NCBI GenBank assembly: GCA_031282425.1
Contig: JAITDT010000058.1
Span: forward strand, 1-52,636
Length of the DNA stretch: 52,636 nt
Reading direction: 5' to 3'
Source of the DNA: Holosporaceae bacterium
GTDB lineage: Bacteria; Pseudomonadota; Alphaproteobacteria; UBA3830
Position 1 is the first letter of the stretch; each line of letters starts with the position of its first letter. The translations under genes were made by a program, and so were the position numbers. The notes beneath the pieces were generated by a model. It had not been told where the DNA came from. It saw nothing but the letters and a program-made list of their open reading frames with translations, and made no database searches. Below are positions 1 to 9,152 of this stretch, in pieces.

Positions 1-1
1 A

Positions 2-109
2 AATCCAATAAAACATTTTTGGGATTGGATGAAAAATAAAGTCAGATATACTGCCCATTTATATGAAACACTAGAACTTGCCGTTATGGCTGCGGTGAAT
101 TCTAAGTGA
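2..109 (+). pseudogene. 3' end of an IS630-family (DDE_3) transposase, truncated by window start
   Basis: Frame starting at nt 2 reads NPIKHFWDWMKNKVRYTAHLYETLELAVMAAVNSK*, resembling the NPIEHFW-W-K-KVR C-terminal signature of IS630/DDE_3 transposases. Confidence 0.7.
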
Positions 110-236
110 AAATGATATATTTTCTCATCGAAAACCGCAAGCTTCCATTGCCAGAAAACTAGAAGAAAATGGATTTAAACTAATACAGACTTTAGGTGAA
201 ACAAAACTTTTTGGAAAGATGGATAGGGTTAAATGA
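99..236 (+). pseudogene. 3' fragment of an unidentified gene
   Basis: Frame reads ILSENDIFSHRKPQASIARKLEENGFKLIQTLGETKLFGKMDRVK*, protein-like, with no start and an upstream in-frame stop at 96-98. Confidence 0.4.
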
Positions 237-361
237 GATCTTTACATAGGAATTCTCATCGCGCGTACACCATAGCGTCATGAATTGATGATTGGGTGCA
301 CAGTAGCTGCATTCATGATGATATAATTGAACGCAGCGGCGTTAACCATTCGCCAAAACGG

Positions 362-434
362 TGCCGAAAAGAGGATTTGAACCTCCGACCTATTGATTAC
401 GAATCAATTGCTCTACCAGCTGAGCTATTTCGGC
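362..434 (-). tRNA. tRNA-Thr (CGU anticodon)
   Basis: Reverse complement GCCGAAATAGCTCAGCTGGTAGAGCAATTGATTCGTAATCAATAGGTCGGAGGTTCAAATCCTCTTTTCGGCA folds as a cloverleaf; anticodon loop TTCGTAA. Confidence 0.93.
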
Positions 435-475
435 GCACATGGATTTGCCGCGATGATTTCAATCGCTATTAGACG

Positions 476-1090
476 TTAGCGTGAATAAAATTCAACAACA
501 ATGTTAGGCTCGATCACCACAGGATAAGGAACGTCTTCCAATTTTGGAATATTCACGAACGTCCCCTTAAAGGTGGAAGTGTCCACATTTAAATAAAACG
601 GAAAATCCCTTTCCGGCGATTGCATCGCTTCCAATATAACAGCATTATTCTGGGACTTCTTCTTTATTTCGACGACGTCGCCTTCCTTGACTGTGTAGGA
701 AGATATATTCACGACTTTATTATTAACCAAAACATGGCCATGGTTAATTAGCTGCCGAGCCGCAAAAACCGTAATGGCAAACTTCATGCGATAAACAACG
801 GCATCCAATCGTCGCTCCAACAACCCAATAATATTCTGGCTGGTATCGCCCTTCATCTGAGTAGCTTTATGATAAATTCCCCTAAATTGTTTCTCCGTAA
901 GATTTCCGTAATAGCCTTTTAGTTTTTGCTTGGCTAACAACTGAATACCATAATCCGTAGGCTTTTTTTTGTTATTCCCATGTTGCCCCGGCGCGTAATT
1001 TCTATTATTTATCGGACTTTTTGCGCGTCCCCACAGGTTAACTCCCAATCTCCGATCGATTTTGTGCTTGGCCGCAATGCGTTTGCTCAT
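476..1090 (-). CDS. rpsD: 30S ribosomal protein S4
   Basis: [27 protein letters not shown]4 domain [36 protein letters not shown]. Confidence 0.97.
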   Translation of the reverse strand: MSKRIAAKHKIDRRLGVNLWGRAKSPINNRNYAPGQHGNNKKKPTDYGIQLLAKQKLKGYYGNLTEKQFRGIYHKATQMKGDTSQNIIGLLERRLDAVVYRMKFAITVFAARQLINHGHVLVNNKVVNISSYTVKEGDVVEIKKKSQNNAVILEAMQSPERDFPFYLNVDTSTFKGTFVNIPKLEDVPYPVVIEPNIVVEFYSR

Positions 1091-1170
1091 TACATTCCCT
1101 TCATCAAATTACACCGGCATATGGTAATATCTATTACTCAAATGTCAATCATTTTCTTTTAAAATACGAA

Positions 1171-1205
1171 GCCGATCGAGGCAAGAGCCTCTGGCTCTGT
1201 TCGGC
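1171..1205 (-). terminator. candidate terminator hairpin downstream of the 1215-1811 gene
   Basis: Minus strand GAGGC-TCTT-GCCTC stem inside an outer GCCGA/TCGGC pairing, followed by TTCGTATTTT. Confidence 0.4.
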
Positions 1206-1214
1206 AGATGATCA

Positions 1215-1811
1215 TTACGCTTCAATTTCTGGGTGCGGAGCCTGGTGATGTTCTTGAAGGGCGCGCAAATACAACAGCAATTCCTCATAGCTTGCGATTT
1301 TAGCGTTGGCATATCCGTCTACTTTCCCAAAGAAGATCGACGACACCGCAGAGAGAGAAACAATGAAATTTAAACGCTCGTGCTCGGCATAAACGGAAAC
1401 CATTGGCATAATGGCGCATACAAGCATGCCGAGATGATGCAACGGATTACTGACGGCTCTTGTAAATCTCCAAAAATAATTCATCCATGGAGATGGGGAA
1501 AAGTTTCCGGTGGAAGCGTATAAGAATATTTTTCTTTTTTGAGCTTCCTCAAGATTGTTCCAATTGACACGCAGAAATTCGTTTATATTCTCCAATCCTT
1601 CAGGCGTTACCCCCGGCAACGCATTATAAGCTATTGCTGGTATTGCTGGCGGTTCTTGTGATGGAAACGGTTGCATCGGCGGCATTGATATCGCACGACC
1701 TTGTGCCGCACCCGAAGAATACGCCTCATCTGAGCCATCCATGGCTCCAACTCCGAAAAAGACAAATATCCACAGATAAATTACAGATTGTTTCATTTTT
1801 TCTCTCCTCAA
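1215..1811 (-). CDS. hypothetical exported/membrane protein (likely start MKQSVIYLWIF at about 1796)
   Basis: N-terminal signal-like segment, Pro-rich linker, two hydrophobic segments; no family recognised. Confidence 0.6.
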   Translation of the reverse strand: MRREKMKQSVIYLWIFVFFGVGAMDGSDEAYSSGAAQGRAISMPPMQPFPSQEPPAIPAIAYNALPGVTPEGLENINEFLRVNWNNLEEAQKRKIFLYASTGNFSPSPWMNYFWRFTRAVSNPLHHLGMLVCAIMPMVSVYAEHERLNFIVSLSAVSSIFFGKVDGYANAKIASYEELLLYLRALQEHHQAPHPEIEA

Positions 1812-1982
1812 AAAATTATATTAGACTACTCTGCAAAAACGCCATGTCAAAAGCATCTTTACCAATCGAATATTAATTTTACTATAATTAAATTAAATTT
1901 CCGTTAATTTATTGTTTCGGCAAATAAAATAATTTTTTATTTTTAATATATTGTTAGCGGTCTTATGAGGTAATATTTAATA

Positions 1983-3104
1983 GTGGATTTTATGTGGATG
2001 AAAAAAAAATATTATGCAGCGGTTGCGACAATCCTGCTGCTTTTTGGGGTCGTTTGTATTTGGCAAAAGAGTTTAAAACCAAATCATGCCAATGATAAAA
2101 AGGCAGCTGCAGTTTCTGTTATGGCAGTTTTTAAATCTAATGCGACTACAATTTTAAAAGCGATAGGATCAGCAACATCTAATGAGTTTGTGGATATAAC
2201 ATCTAATGTTACTCAAAGGGTTAGCTCGATCCATTTCAACGATTGCGAGTATGTGAAAAAGGGACAGCTTCTGATACAGCTAAACATCGATAAAAAAATT
2301 GCAGAAAAGAAACAAGCAAAAATTAATTTGTTGGAGCAGCAGCGGGAACTCCATAGGTTGGAAGCTTTAAAGCAGAAAAAGATTATTCCCGAAAAGGACT
2401 ACGATATTCAGAAAACAAGGTTACTTAACGCTCAGGCAAAACTGGATGAAATTAACGCCGACATTAGAGATAGTAGTATTGTAGCTCCTTTTGATGGAAT
2501 TCTCGGAATTAGGAAGGTTAGCGTCGGAGCGCTATTAACGCCCGGTAATGTCGTTACTACTATCGACGATATTGATAAATTAAAAGTAGATTTTACATTA
2601 CCGGAAAAATACAGCCTTTTGCTGAAACCTGGTCTTAAAATTACGGCAAAATGCATCGCTACGGCGGAAAAAAAATTCGAAGGCGATATACTGGCGGTTG
2701 TACCGAGAGTCTCTGCCGTTTCCAGAAGCATTTCCGTAAGAGCGCTAATAGACAATAGAGACCGTCTTCTTAAACCGGGGATGATGCTAAAAATATCTAT
2801 TAGATTAAAGGATCGAGAAACCATTCGTATTCCCGAAAGAGCTTTGTCCAGCATAGGAGAACGGCATTACGTGTTTTTGCTGTTAAATTCTAACAGAGTA
2901 AAATTGCAGTATGTAACAATTGGCGAGAGAGAAGACGGTTTTGTAGAAATTGAGAAGAATCTAAAAAGTGGAGATAAAATAGTCATAGACGGCGTAAATA
3001 AATTATCCGACAACGAGTTAGTAACTGTCGTGAGAGATGAGACCGCAGAATTAATACAAATCATAAACAAATCTACACAAAATAATCAGAAAGAGGCGTT
3101 ATGA
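1983..3104 (+). CDS. RND efflux periplasmic adaptor (membrane fusion protein, HlyD/AcrA-like)
   Basis: Single N-terminal TM, VTQRVSSIHFNDCEYVKKGQLLIQLN lipoyl-like motif, DSSIVAPFDGILGIRKVSVGALLTPGNVVTTI; overlaps the RND permease start. Confidence 0.9.
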   Translation: MDFMWMKKKYYAAVATILLLFGVVCIWQKSLKPNHANDKKAAAVSVMAVFKSNATTILKAIGSATSNEFVDITSNVTQRVSSIHFNDCEYVKKGQLLIQLNIDKKIAEKKQAKINLLEQQRELHRLEALKQKKIIPEKDYDIQKTRLLNAQAKLDEINADIRDSSIVAPFDGILGIRKVSVGALLTPGNVVTTIDDIDKLKVDFTLPEKYSLLLKPGLKITAKCIATAEKKFEGDILAVVPRVSAVSRSISVRALIDNRDRLLKPGMMLKISIRLKDRETIRIPERALSSIGERHYVFLLLNSNRVKLQYVTIGEREDGFVEIEKNLKSGDKIVIDGVNKLSDNELVTVVRDETAELIQIINKSTQNNQKEAL

Positions 3105-6100
3105 GTCGCTTTTTCATCGTCAGACCAATTGCCACCATTGTTTTTATGCTACTGATAGTTCTTTTTGGCTATCTAAATCTAGAAAAATTACCCATTCGGG
3201 AATATCCCAATGTTGAAGTGCCAACCATTTCTATCTCGACTACCTACACGGGAGCTTCTTCAAATATCATCGAGACAAAAATTACTCAGCCGATAGAAAA
3301 TGTCGTTGCCGGTATTGAAGGACTTGACAATATCCAATCCATTAGCAAAGAAGGAAAGTCCAATATCCAATTGGAATTTTCTATATCTCGCGATCTGGAC
3401 GCCGCTGCCAATGACGTTAGAGATCGGATAAATAGAATATTAAATAAACTTCCCGACGGGGCGGATATGCCGATTGTGCAAAAATACGACTCTAGTGGAA
3501 CGCCAATTATGATAATTTCCATCACCAATCCCAACATGTCAAAGATTGAACTATCGGACTATGTAGATCGATATATCACGGATAGGTTTTCGGTTTTAGA
3601 AGGAGTTGCATCTGTTGATCTTATAGGGCAATACGAGCAATCTATGCGCCTTTGGCTCAATCGAAAGGAAATGGCAGCGCGTGGAGTAACCGTCGACGAC
3701 GTAGAAAATGCGCTTAACACGGAAAATGTGGAATATCCCGCCGGTAGAGTGGAATCCAAAGAAAAAGAATTTCCGATTACACTACGTCGCCAATACAATA
3801 CGCCGGAAGATTTTAAATATATTGTTGTTTCCAGCGATGAAAATGGTAATCTCATAAGAATTTCTGATATAGCGCGCGTCAGCATAGAGCCTAAAACCCA
3901 AAGGAGCTTATTTGAGGCAAATGGAGAGTCAGCAATATCCTTGGGAATTTCGAAGCAATCGACCGCCAACTCTATTGCTATTTCCCGAGGTGCGCGGGAG
4001 CTCATAGCAAATATGCAAGAAAAACTTCCCGCTGGTATGAAATTACAGATACTAAGGGATGAAGCCGAATTTATAGAACAATCTATAGTAGAGGTCTTTG
4101 AAACGATAATTATCGCAGCAATTCTAGTGTTCTTAATAGTTTTTATCTTTATTGGTTCTCTAAAGGCAGCTCTGATACCGACCATAACAGTACCTATTTC
4201 CATCATTGGCGCTTGCATTATTTTAAATTCTTTAAATTACAGCATAAATATGCTAACGCTCCTAGCGATGGTTCTGGCCATCGGCATAGTCGTGGACGAT
4301 GCTATTTTGGTGCTTGAAAATGTACAACGCCGCATAGACGACGGCGAATCCCCGATGATCGCCGCAATAAACGGCTCCAATCAGGTGCTGTTTGCCGTAA
4401 TCTCAACGACAGTGGTACTGCTAGCTACGTTTCTACCGATTGGAATGTTGCCGGGAAAAACTGGAAAATTGTTTCTGGAATTTTCGGTAACAATTTCTGC
4501 AGCAGTGGGTTTTTCTAGCGTAGTGGCGTTGACGCTTACGCCAATGTTATGCAGCAGGTTTTTAGCGACACAGAAGCGCGGAAGATTTTATATTTTTGTG
4601 GATAATGCCATGCGGAAAGCGCGAATTGTCTACGCTGATTTTCTGGAGTTAATACTTAATAGTACATCTCCAATGATAATCTCCTTTTTAGTGATTTTAT
4701 GGGCTACCATATGGATTGCCTATTATATTCCAGGAGAATATGAACCGTTGGAAGATAGGAATATGCTCATGCTTAAAGTAGACGCTTCAGAGGGAACAGG
4801 GTACTACGCCATGTCCAAGTACATGCATTCCGTTCTAAAAAATGTTTATTCGCTGCAGGATCAGAAATTGGCCGCTAGTGTTTTATCAGCTATTCCCGGC
4901 TTTCGTGGTGGAGACGGCAATGTCAACTCCGGCATTGTAACCATCGAGCTGCAAAAACAAGAACAACGACAGAAGAGCGTCATTCAAATTGCCAATGAAC
5001 TAAGAATGGCACTGGGGAAAGTTCCTGGTGTGAAAACGTCGCCAATTTTTCCAATGGGTATCGGAACTAAAGGATCGCACGCTCTGCAATTTATTCTCGG
5101 CGGGTACGAATATGACGAGCTTGTAAAGTGGAGGGATATAATTTTCGAAGAAGTAAAAAAATATCCTGGAATATATGATATAGACTGTGATTATAAAGAA
5201 ACTACTCCAAAATTTATTGTGGAAATCGATAAAGACAGAGCGGGAGACCTTGGTGTATCCGCCAAAACCATAGGCTCTACGCTGGAAGTTATGTTTGGCT
5301 CGCGGAACGTAACAACATTTATGGATCGGGGACGAGAATACGATGTTATTTTGCAAGCGGATCTAGAAAGTCGCGATAATGTGAATGATATTTCCAACAT
5401 ATATGTAAAGTCTCAAAGTTCTTCTGCTTTGATTCCACTGGACAACATAATAGGCATTCGAGAAGTTGGAGAAGCCGGTAAATTGGGGCGACAAAATAGA
5501 TCCAGGTCCATTACCATATCAGGAAATATCAGCAGTGGATATACTCTGGGCGAAGCGCTAGATTTTCTGGAAAGAGTGGTACGGGAAAAGTTGCCGACAT
5601 ATGCTCAGGTATATTACCGCGGGCAATCAAAGGATTATAAAGAATCGGCAGGCGGAGTAGTCTTCATATTTCTTCTGGCAATGTTGATTTCCTATTTCGT
5701 GCTGGCCGCTCAATTCGAAAGTTTTAGCAGCCCGCTGACGGTGATGTTAACGACCCCGTTGGGAGCGTTCGGCGCTATCATCGGCATGTGGTTAGCCGGC
5801 TATACCATGAACATATATAGCCAAATTGGTTTAATTATGCTGATTGGCCTTTCAGCTAAACATGGAATACTGATAGTTGAATTCGCTAATCAACTGCGAC
5901 AAGATGGGCTAAATTTCGAAAAAGCTCTTGTGAAGGCGGCGAAATTGCGGTTGCGCCCCATTATTATGACTGGTATTTCGACTGTTGCCGGATCGATGCC
6001 GTTACTGCTGGCGGTTGGCGCCGGTTCTGCCAGTCGTCGAAATCTGGGGGTGGTACAGGTATTTGGTGGAATAAGCGGAATTTTATTGACACTGATGATT

Positions 6101-6205
6101 GTTCCAGTCGGATATTTATTGCTGCGACCAAAGCTTACGCCCCGCGGCAAGTCTACCAACGGAGATTGTCAAACACAATATGAGCTCATGCAAGAGAAAA
6201 AATAA
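3101..6205 (+). CDS. RND multidrug efflux permease (AcrB/MexF-like)
   Basis: 1034 aa; MSRFFIVRPIATIVFMLLIVLFGYLNLEKLPIREYPNVEVPTISISTTYTGAS and the LLAMVLAIGIVVDDAILVLENVQR motif. Confidence 0.96.
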   Translation: MSRFFIVRPIATIVFMLLIVLFGYLNLEKLPIREYPNVEVPTISISTTYTGASSNIIETKITQPIENVVAGIEGLDNIQSISKEGKSNIQLEFSISRDLDAAANDVRDRINRILNKLPDGADMPIVQKYDSSGTPIMIISITNPNMSKIELSDYVDRYITDRFSVLEGVASVDLIGQYEQSMRLWLNRKEMAARGVTVDDVENALNTENVEYPAGRVESKEKEFPITLRRQYNTPEDFKYIVVSSDENGNLIRISDIARVSIEPKTQRSLFEANGESAISLGISKQSTANSIAISRGARELIANMQEKLPAGMKLQILRDEAEFIEQSIVEVFETIIIAAILVFLIVFIFIGSLKAALIPTITVPISIIGACIILNSLNYSINMLTLLAMVLAIGIVVDDAILVLENVQRRIDDGESPMIAAINGSNQVLFAVISTTVVLLATFLPIGMLPGKTGKLFLEFSVTISAAVGFSSVVALTLTPMLCSRFLATQKRGRFYIFVDNAMRKARIVYADFLELILNSTSPMIISFLVILWATIWIAYYIPGEYEPLEDRNMLMLKVDASEGTGYYAMSKYMHSVLKNVYSLQDQKLAASVLSAIPGFRGGDGNVNSGIVTIELQKQEQRQKSVIQIANELRMALGKVPGVKTSPIFPMGIGTKGSHALQFILGGYEYDELVKWRDIIFEEVKKYPGIYDIDCDYKETTPKFIVEIDKDRAGDLGVSAKTIGSTLEVMFGSRNVTTFMDRGREYDVILQADLESRDNVNDISNIYVKSQSSSALIPLDNIIGIREVGEAGKLGRQNRSRSITISGNISSGYTLGEALDFLERVVREKLPTYAQVYYRGQSKDYKESAGGVVFIFLLAMLISYFVLAAQFESFSSPLTVMLTTPLGAFGAIIGMWLAGYTMNIYSQIGLIMLIGLSAKHGILIVEFANQLRQDGLNFEKALVKAAKLRLRPIIMTGISTVAGSMPLLLAVGAGSASRRNLGVVQVFGGISGILLTLMIVPVGYLLLRPKLTPRGKSTNGDCQTQYELMQEKK

Positions 6206-6899
6206 CAGTCCTCATTGTCTTTGCTACAACAATGTATCCTTTTTGGCGCATTAACTGGTAAACCGGGAATTCATGGTAGCTCATAAAATCATTCTCGACA
6301 AAATTCAATTCTTCTATTAAAAAATATTTGGGGGCAAATCTTTCAAAATCGAATGTACCCAAAACCGCTAACTCTAATCCTTCTATATCCATCGATATGA
6401 AATCTATACGTTGATTTTTCGGAAGGTGTTTCCCCAATATATCATTTATCGGGTAAGTTTTTATTTTTACTGTTTCTTTCAATTTCCAGCCATTATTGAT
6501 CCTTTCATCTGAAATTTCCTTGCAGAAGCTATTTAAAGCTGATTCTTCGAAGGAAAAATATTCCATTTCTCCATAACAATCGGAAATTCCGGCTTCAATA
6601 TTTATATCAAATGGGCGTAATTTTCTAAACTCTTCCATAGAACCTGGGGTGGCGTCAATATTTATTCCCCTCCAACCGTTTTCATAAAAAATTTGTGTAT
6701 TGGAGAACCTTAATGGATGATGAGCGCCAATATCCACATAGAATCCTTTATATGTACCCCCCCCCCCCCTCCCCCCACATTGTCCGTCATAAAATGCTTT
6801 TATCAAAACATCCTCTCCGTCCTGTGAATAGTAATATTTTCGATAGTTGGAATTATCTTCTTTAACTATCTGATTTTTAATTAACTTATAAAATTTCAT
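6186..6899 (-). CDS. FkbM family methyltransferase with internal poly-G tract
   Basis: GFYVDIGAHHPLRFSNTQIFYENGWRGINIDATPGS, DFISMDIEGLELAVLGTFDF are FkbM-type motifs. Confidence 0.88.
   Translation of the reverse strand: MKFYKLIKNQIVKEDNSNYRKYYYSQDGEDVLIKAFYDGQCGGRGGGGTYKGFYVDIGAHHPLRFSNTQIFYENGWRGINIDATPGSMEEFRKLRPFDINIEAGISDCYGEMEYFSFEESALNSFCKEISDERINNGWKLKETVKIKTYPINDILGKHLPKNQRIDFISMDIEGLELAVLGTFDFERFAPKYFLIEELNFVENDFMSYHEFPVYQLMRQKGYIVVAKTMRTVIFSLA
6757..6776. repeat. mononucleotide tract C13-T-C6 (coding strand G6-A-G13) inside the FkbM gene
   Basis: Read directly: C at 6757-6769, T at 6770, C at 6771-6776. Confidence 0.95.
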
Positions 6900-8829
6900 T
6901 TTCCATTTCTTTATGTATTCGCGCCAGATTTATCGCCATTTTTGAGGGTATTCTGGCTGATACTCCATTTCTTACAAAAATTGCATAGACTCCGTCCTTT
7001 ACCAAATACGCTATATTATTTTTTTTAGATTTTTTTATAAAATTATTTATTTGGGAAACATCTTCGCTATATTCCAAAGCATAATCCTGAAAATTTCCAA
7101 CGGATATTTTATCATAATACCTATTTATACTATAAAACCACCTTTTGTAGAAAACTTCCTTTCCTTTCGGCAATGAAGATGCAAAAAGTTTATCAATAAC
7201 TCTTCTAATGCCTAATTTTACAGCTTCCAACTCCTCATCTTTAGAATAGTTGGCCTGTAACAATCTTTCAATGTTGTATTTTATCAAATCTATCTTGTCT
7301 TCTAAAATATCGACAACCATTTTCTGCTTATTTTCAGGTACTTCTGGATAAACTGACGAATCCTCAAAGTCTTTAGGAATTGACTCGCCCATATCTAAAG
7401 AATTAACGAAAGTTCGCCAATTATAGTATCTGATACAATTTATCATTTCTTTAGGAGTGCATTTGCTGTCAATAATATTTTCCAGTTTTCTTTTATATTC
7501 TTCTATATTACATGCTGTCTCTATTACTCCTTCATCTGGGTAATTGACATTTCTAGTACATGATAGTGTTGGTATGCCAAGTCTTTGACATTCCATCCCA
7601 ATTGTTGAAATAGAAATCAAGCAACAATCAATTATTTCCATTAAATCATAAGAAGAAACAGGATCGCTTGGCCATATTATCTTAAAATTTTCAGTATTCT
7701 CCGGAAGAACCTTCCTTAGCATTTGCAGGTGTTCCGATAAAACATTGAGTCCTTCTCGGGGATGTACTCTAACTGCTATTTGCAGATCATTTCTTGATTT
7801 TGAGAATTCCCTCAAAAAGAGTAACCATTCTATTTGATTTTTGAATACTTCTTTTTCATTCAATGATTGTCCCCATACATTGAATATATTTTTTAAGCCA
7901 AGGAGCTCGTCGTAGCTACTGGTAAAAACGCCGAGTATTTTCTTACTTTTGTTTAAACTTAATTGATTATAGAGAATTTCCGGACCTTGTACTTTCGCTG
8001 ATGAAAAGATATGAGATTTTCGTGGTCCAGAACCATACATTCTAAAAAAAGCATCATCAAAGCAGTCCTTTACTGCATTGGCAGAAATGGGTATTTGTTG
8101 TCCCGTTTTCCAAGCAAGCTGATGATCCCAAAATTCATTTACGAAAAGATGATCGGTAAACACGAATAACGAAAAATTTGCCCCCAGGTGATTAGCATTT
8201 GTTATGCACTTAAAATTCACACCATTAATTTGGCAGGCACACTCAACCGCCTGGCACTGGGCATATGAATTATATGTCAATATGACACTTGGTTTTTTAT
8301 CTTTAATGATACGATCAGTTATTTCTATCATCAATGCAGTGTTTTTAATATAATTACCATACATGTGCTCTTGTTCTGGTGTTAAATTGTTAACGGATAA
8401 AACTTTTGCTTCCAGCGTCAGATCGCGTATTGCTATCTGTCCAACTTTTAGATCTCTATATTCAATGTCCCTCCATTTATCTGCACTTATTTTTAACAAA
8501 TCATTAATGGTCTGCAGTAGGTGTTCGTCAACATACTCCCTTAAATTAACACGACCAAAACCATAAACTTTCATGGCGTTCTCTAAGCGCTTTTTGCATT
8601 CTAGACATTTTTCTTGCTTCTGTTCGGCAGACACAACAAAGGGCATCTGATAGTTCGGCATCATTGGACATCTAAAAGAGACGCCATTGCAGTCGATAAT
8701 ATATACTTTATATTGGTCCTTTTTTAATGCATCACCAACAACTGACAAACTTCGCAAATACGGATAGATACCAGCTTCAGGAAGAAAGATTACAGCTGTT
8801 TTTGTTTTAGAACTATTTACTGTGCTCAT
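6886..8829 (-). CDS. putative glycosyltransferase / capsule-polysaccharide-type surface carbohydrate protein
   Basis: 647 aa; VHPREGLNVLSEHL, SSYDLMEIIDCCLISISTIGMECQRLGIPTLSCTRN resemble the nucleotide-sugar region of GT-B capsule transferases; coupled to the FkbM gene by a 14-nt overlap. Confidence 0.6.
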   Translation of the reverse strand: MSTVNSSKTKTAVIFLPEAGIYPYLRSLSVVGDALKKDQYKVYIIDCNGVSFRCPMMPNYQMPFVVSAEQKQEKCLECKKRLENAMKVYGFGRVNLREYVDEHLLQTINDLLKISADKWRDIEYRDLKVGQIAIRDLTLEAKVLSVNNLTPEQEHMYGNYIKNTALMIEITDRIIKDKKPSVILTYNSYAQCQAVECACQINGVNFKCITNANHLGANFSLFVFTDHLFVNEFWDHQLAWKTGQQIPISANAVKDCFDDAFFRMYGSGPRKSHIFSSAKVQGPEILYNQLSLNKSKKILGVFTSSYDELLGLKNIFNVWGQSLNEKEVFKNQIEWLLFLREFSKSRNDLQIAVRVHPREGLNVLSEHLQMLRKVLPENTENFKIIWPSDPVSSYDLMEIIDCCLISISTIGMECQRLGIPTLSCTRNVNYPDEGVIETACNIEEYKRKLENIIDSKCTPKEMINCIRYYNWRTFVNSLDMGESIPKDFEDSSVYPEVPENKQKMVVDILEDKIDLIKYNIERLLQANYSKDEELEAVKLGIRRVIDKLFASSLPKGKEVFYKRWFYSINRYYDKISVGNFQDYALEYSEDVSQINNFIKKSKKNNIAYLVKDGVYAIFVRNGVSARIPSKMAINLARIHKEMENEIL

Positions 8830-8964
8830 AGTTTTTCCATACCTCTAGGTCATTCAGTTACTAAAGTATTCAAAAAGCATTCCTTACATGTCTTCATTAT
8901 CTTTAACATCAAGAATTGCAGTACCAACTATAACATTTTTCTATCAAAAGTCTTCCGTTTTTTT

Positions 8965-8975
8965 GGGGGGGGGGG
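8965..8975. repeat. mononucleotide tract G11 preceded by T7, in the divergent intergenic region
   Basis: Read directly: T 8958-8964, G 8965-8975. Confidence 0.95.
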
Positions 8976-9152
8976 CTGACACTTAACGTGAAGTGTAAAT
9001 AATATATTGTAAATTAAGCAAGAAAGAGCTTAGCTACTACCTTTACAAAATACTTTCCCCTAATTGGGAACCTGATCCTATATCACCAGAGATATTGGAA
9101 TGATGGATGCAGAAGTGTAATCTATGAGATAATAAACCATTTCGGAGATTGA

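Noticed and set aside
2432-2854. Minus-strand ORF of 140 aa
   Set aside because: Antisense to the RND adaptor gene; no recognisable motifs and low-complexity Ser/Leu/Ile composition typical of antisense frames.
3559-4218. Minus-strand ORF of 219 aa
   Set aside because: Antisense to the strongly supported RND permease.
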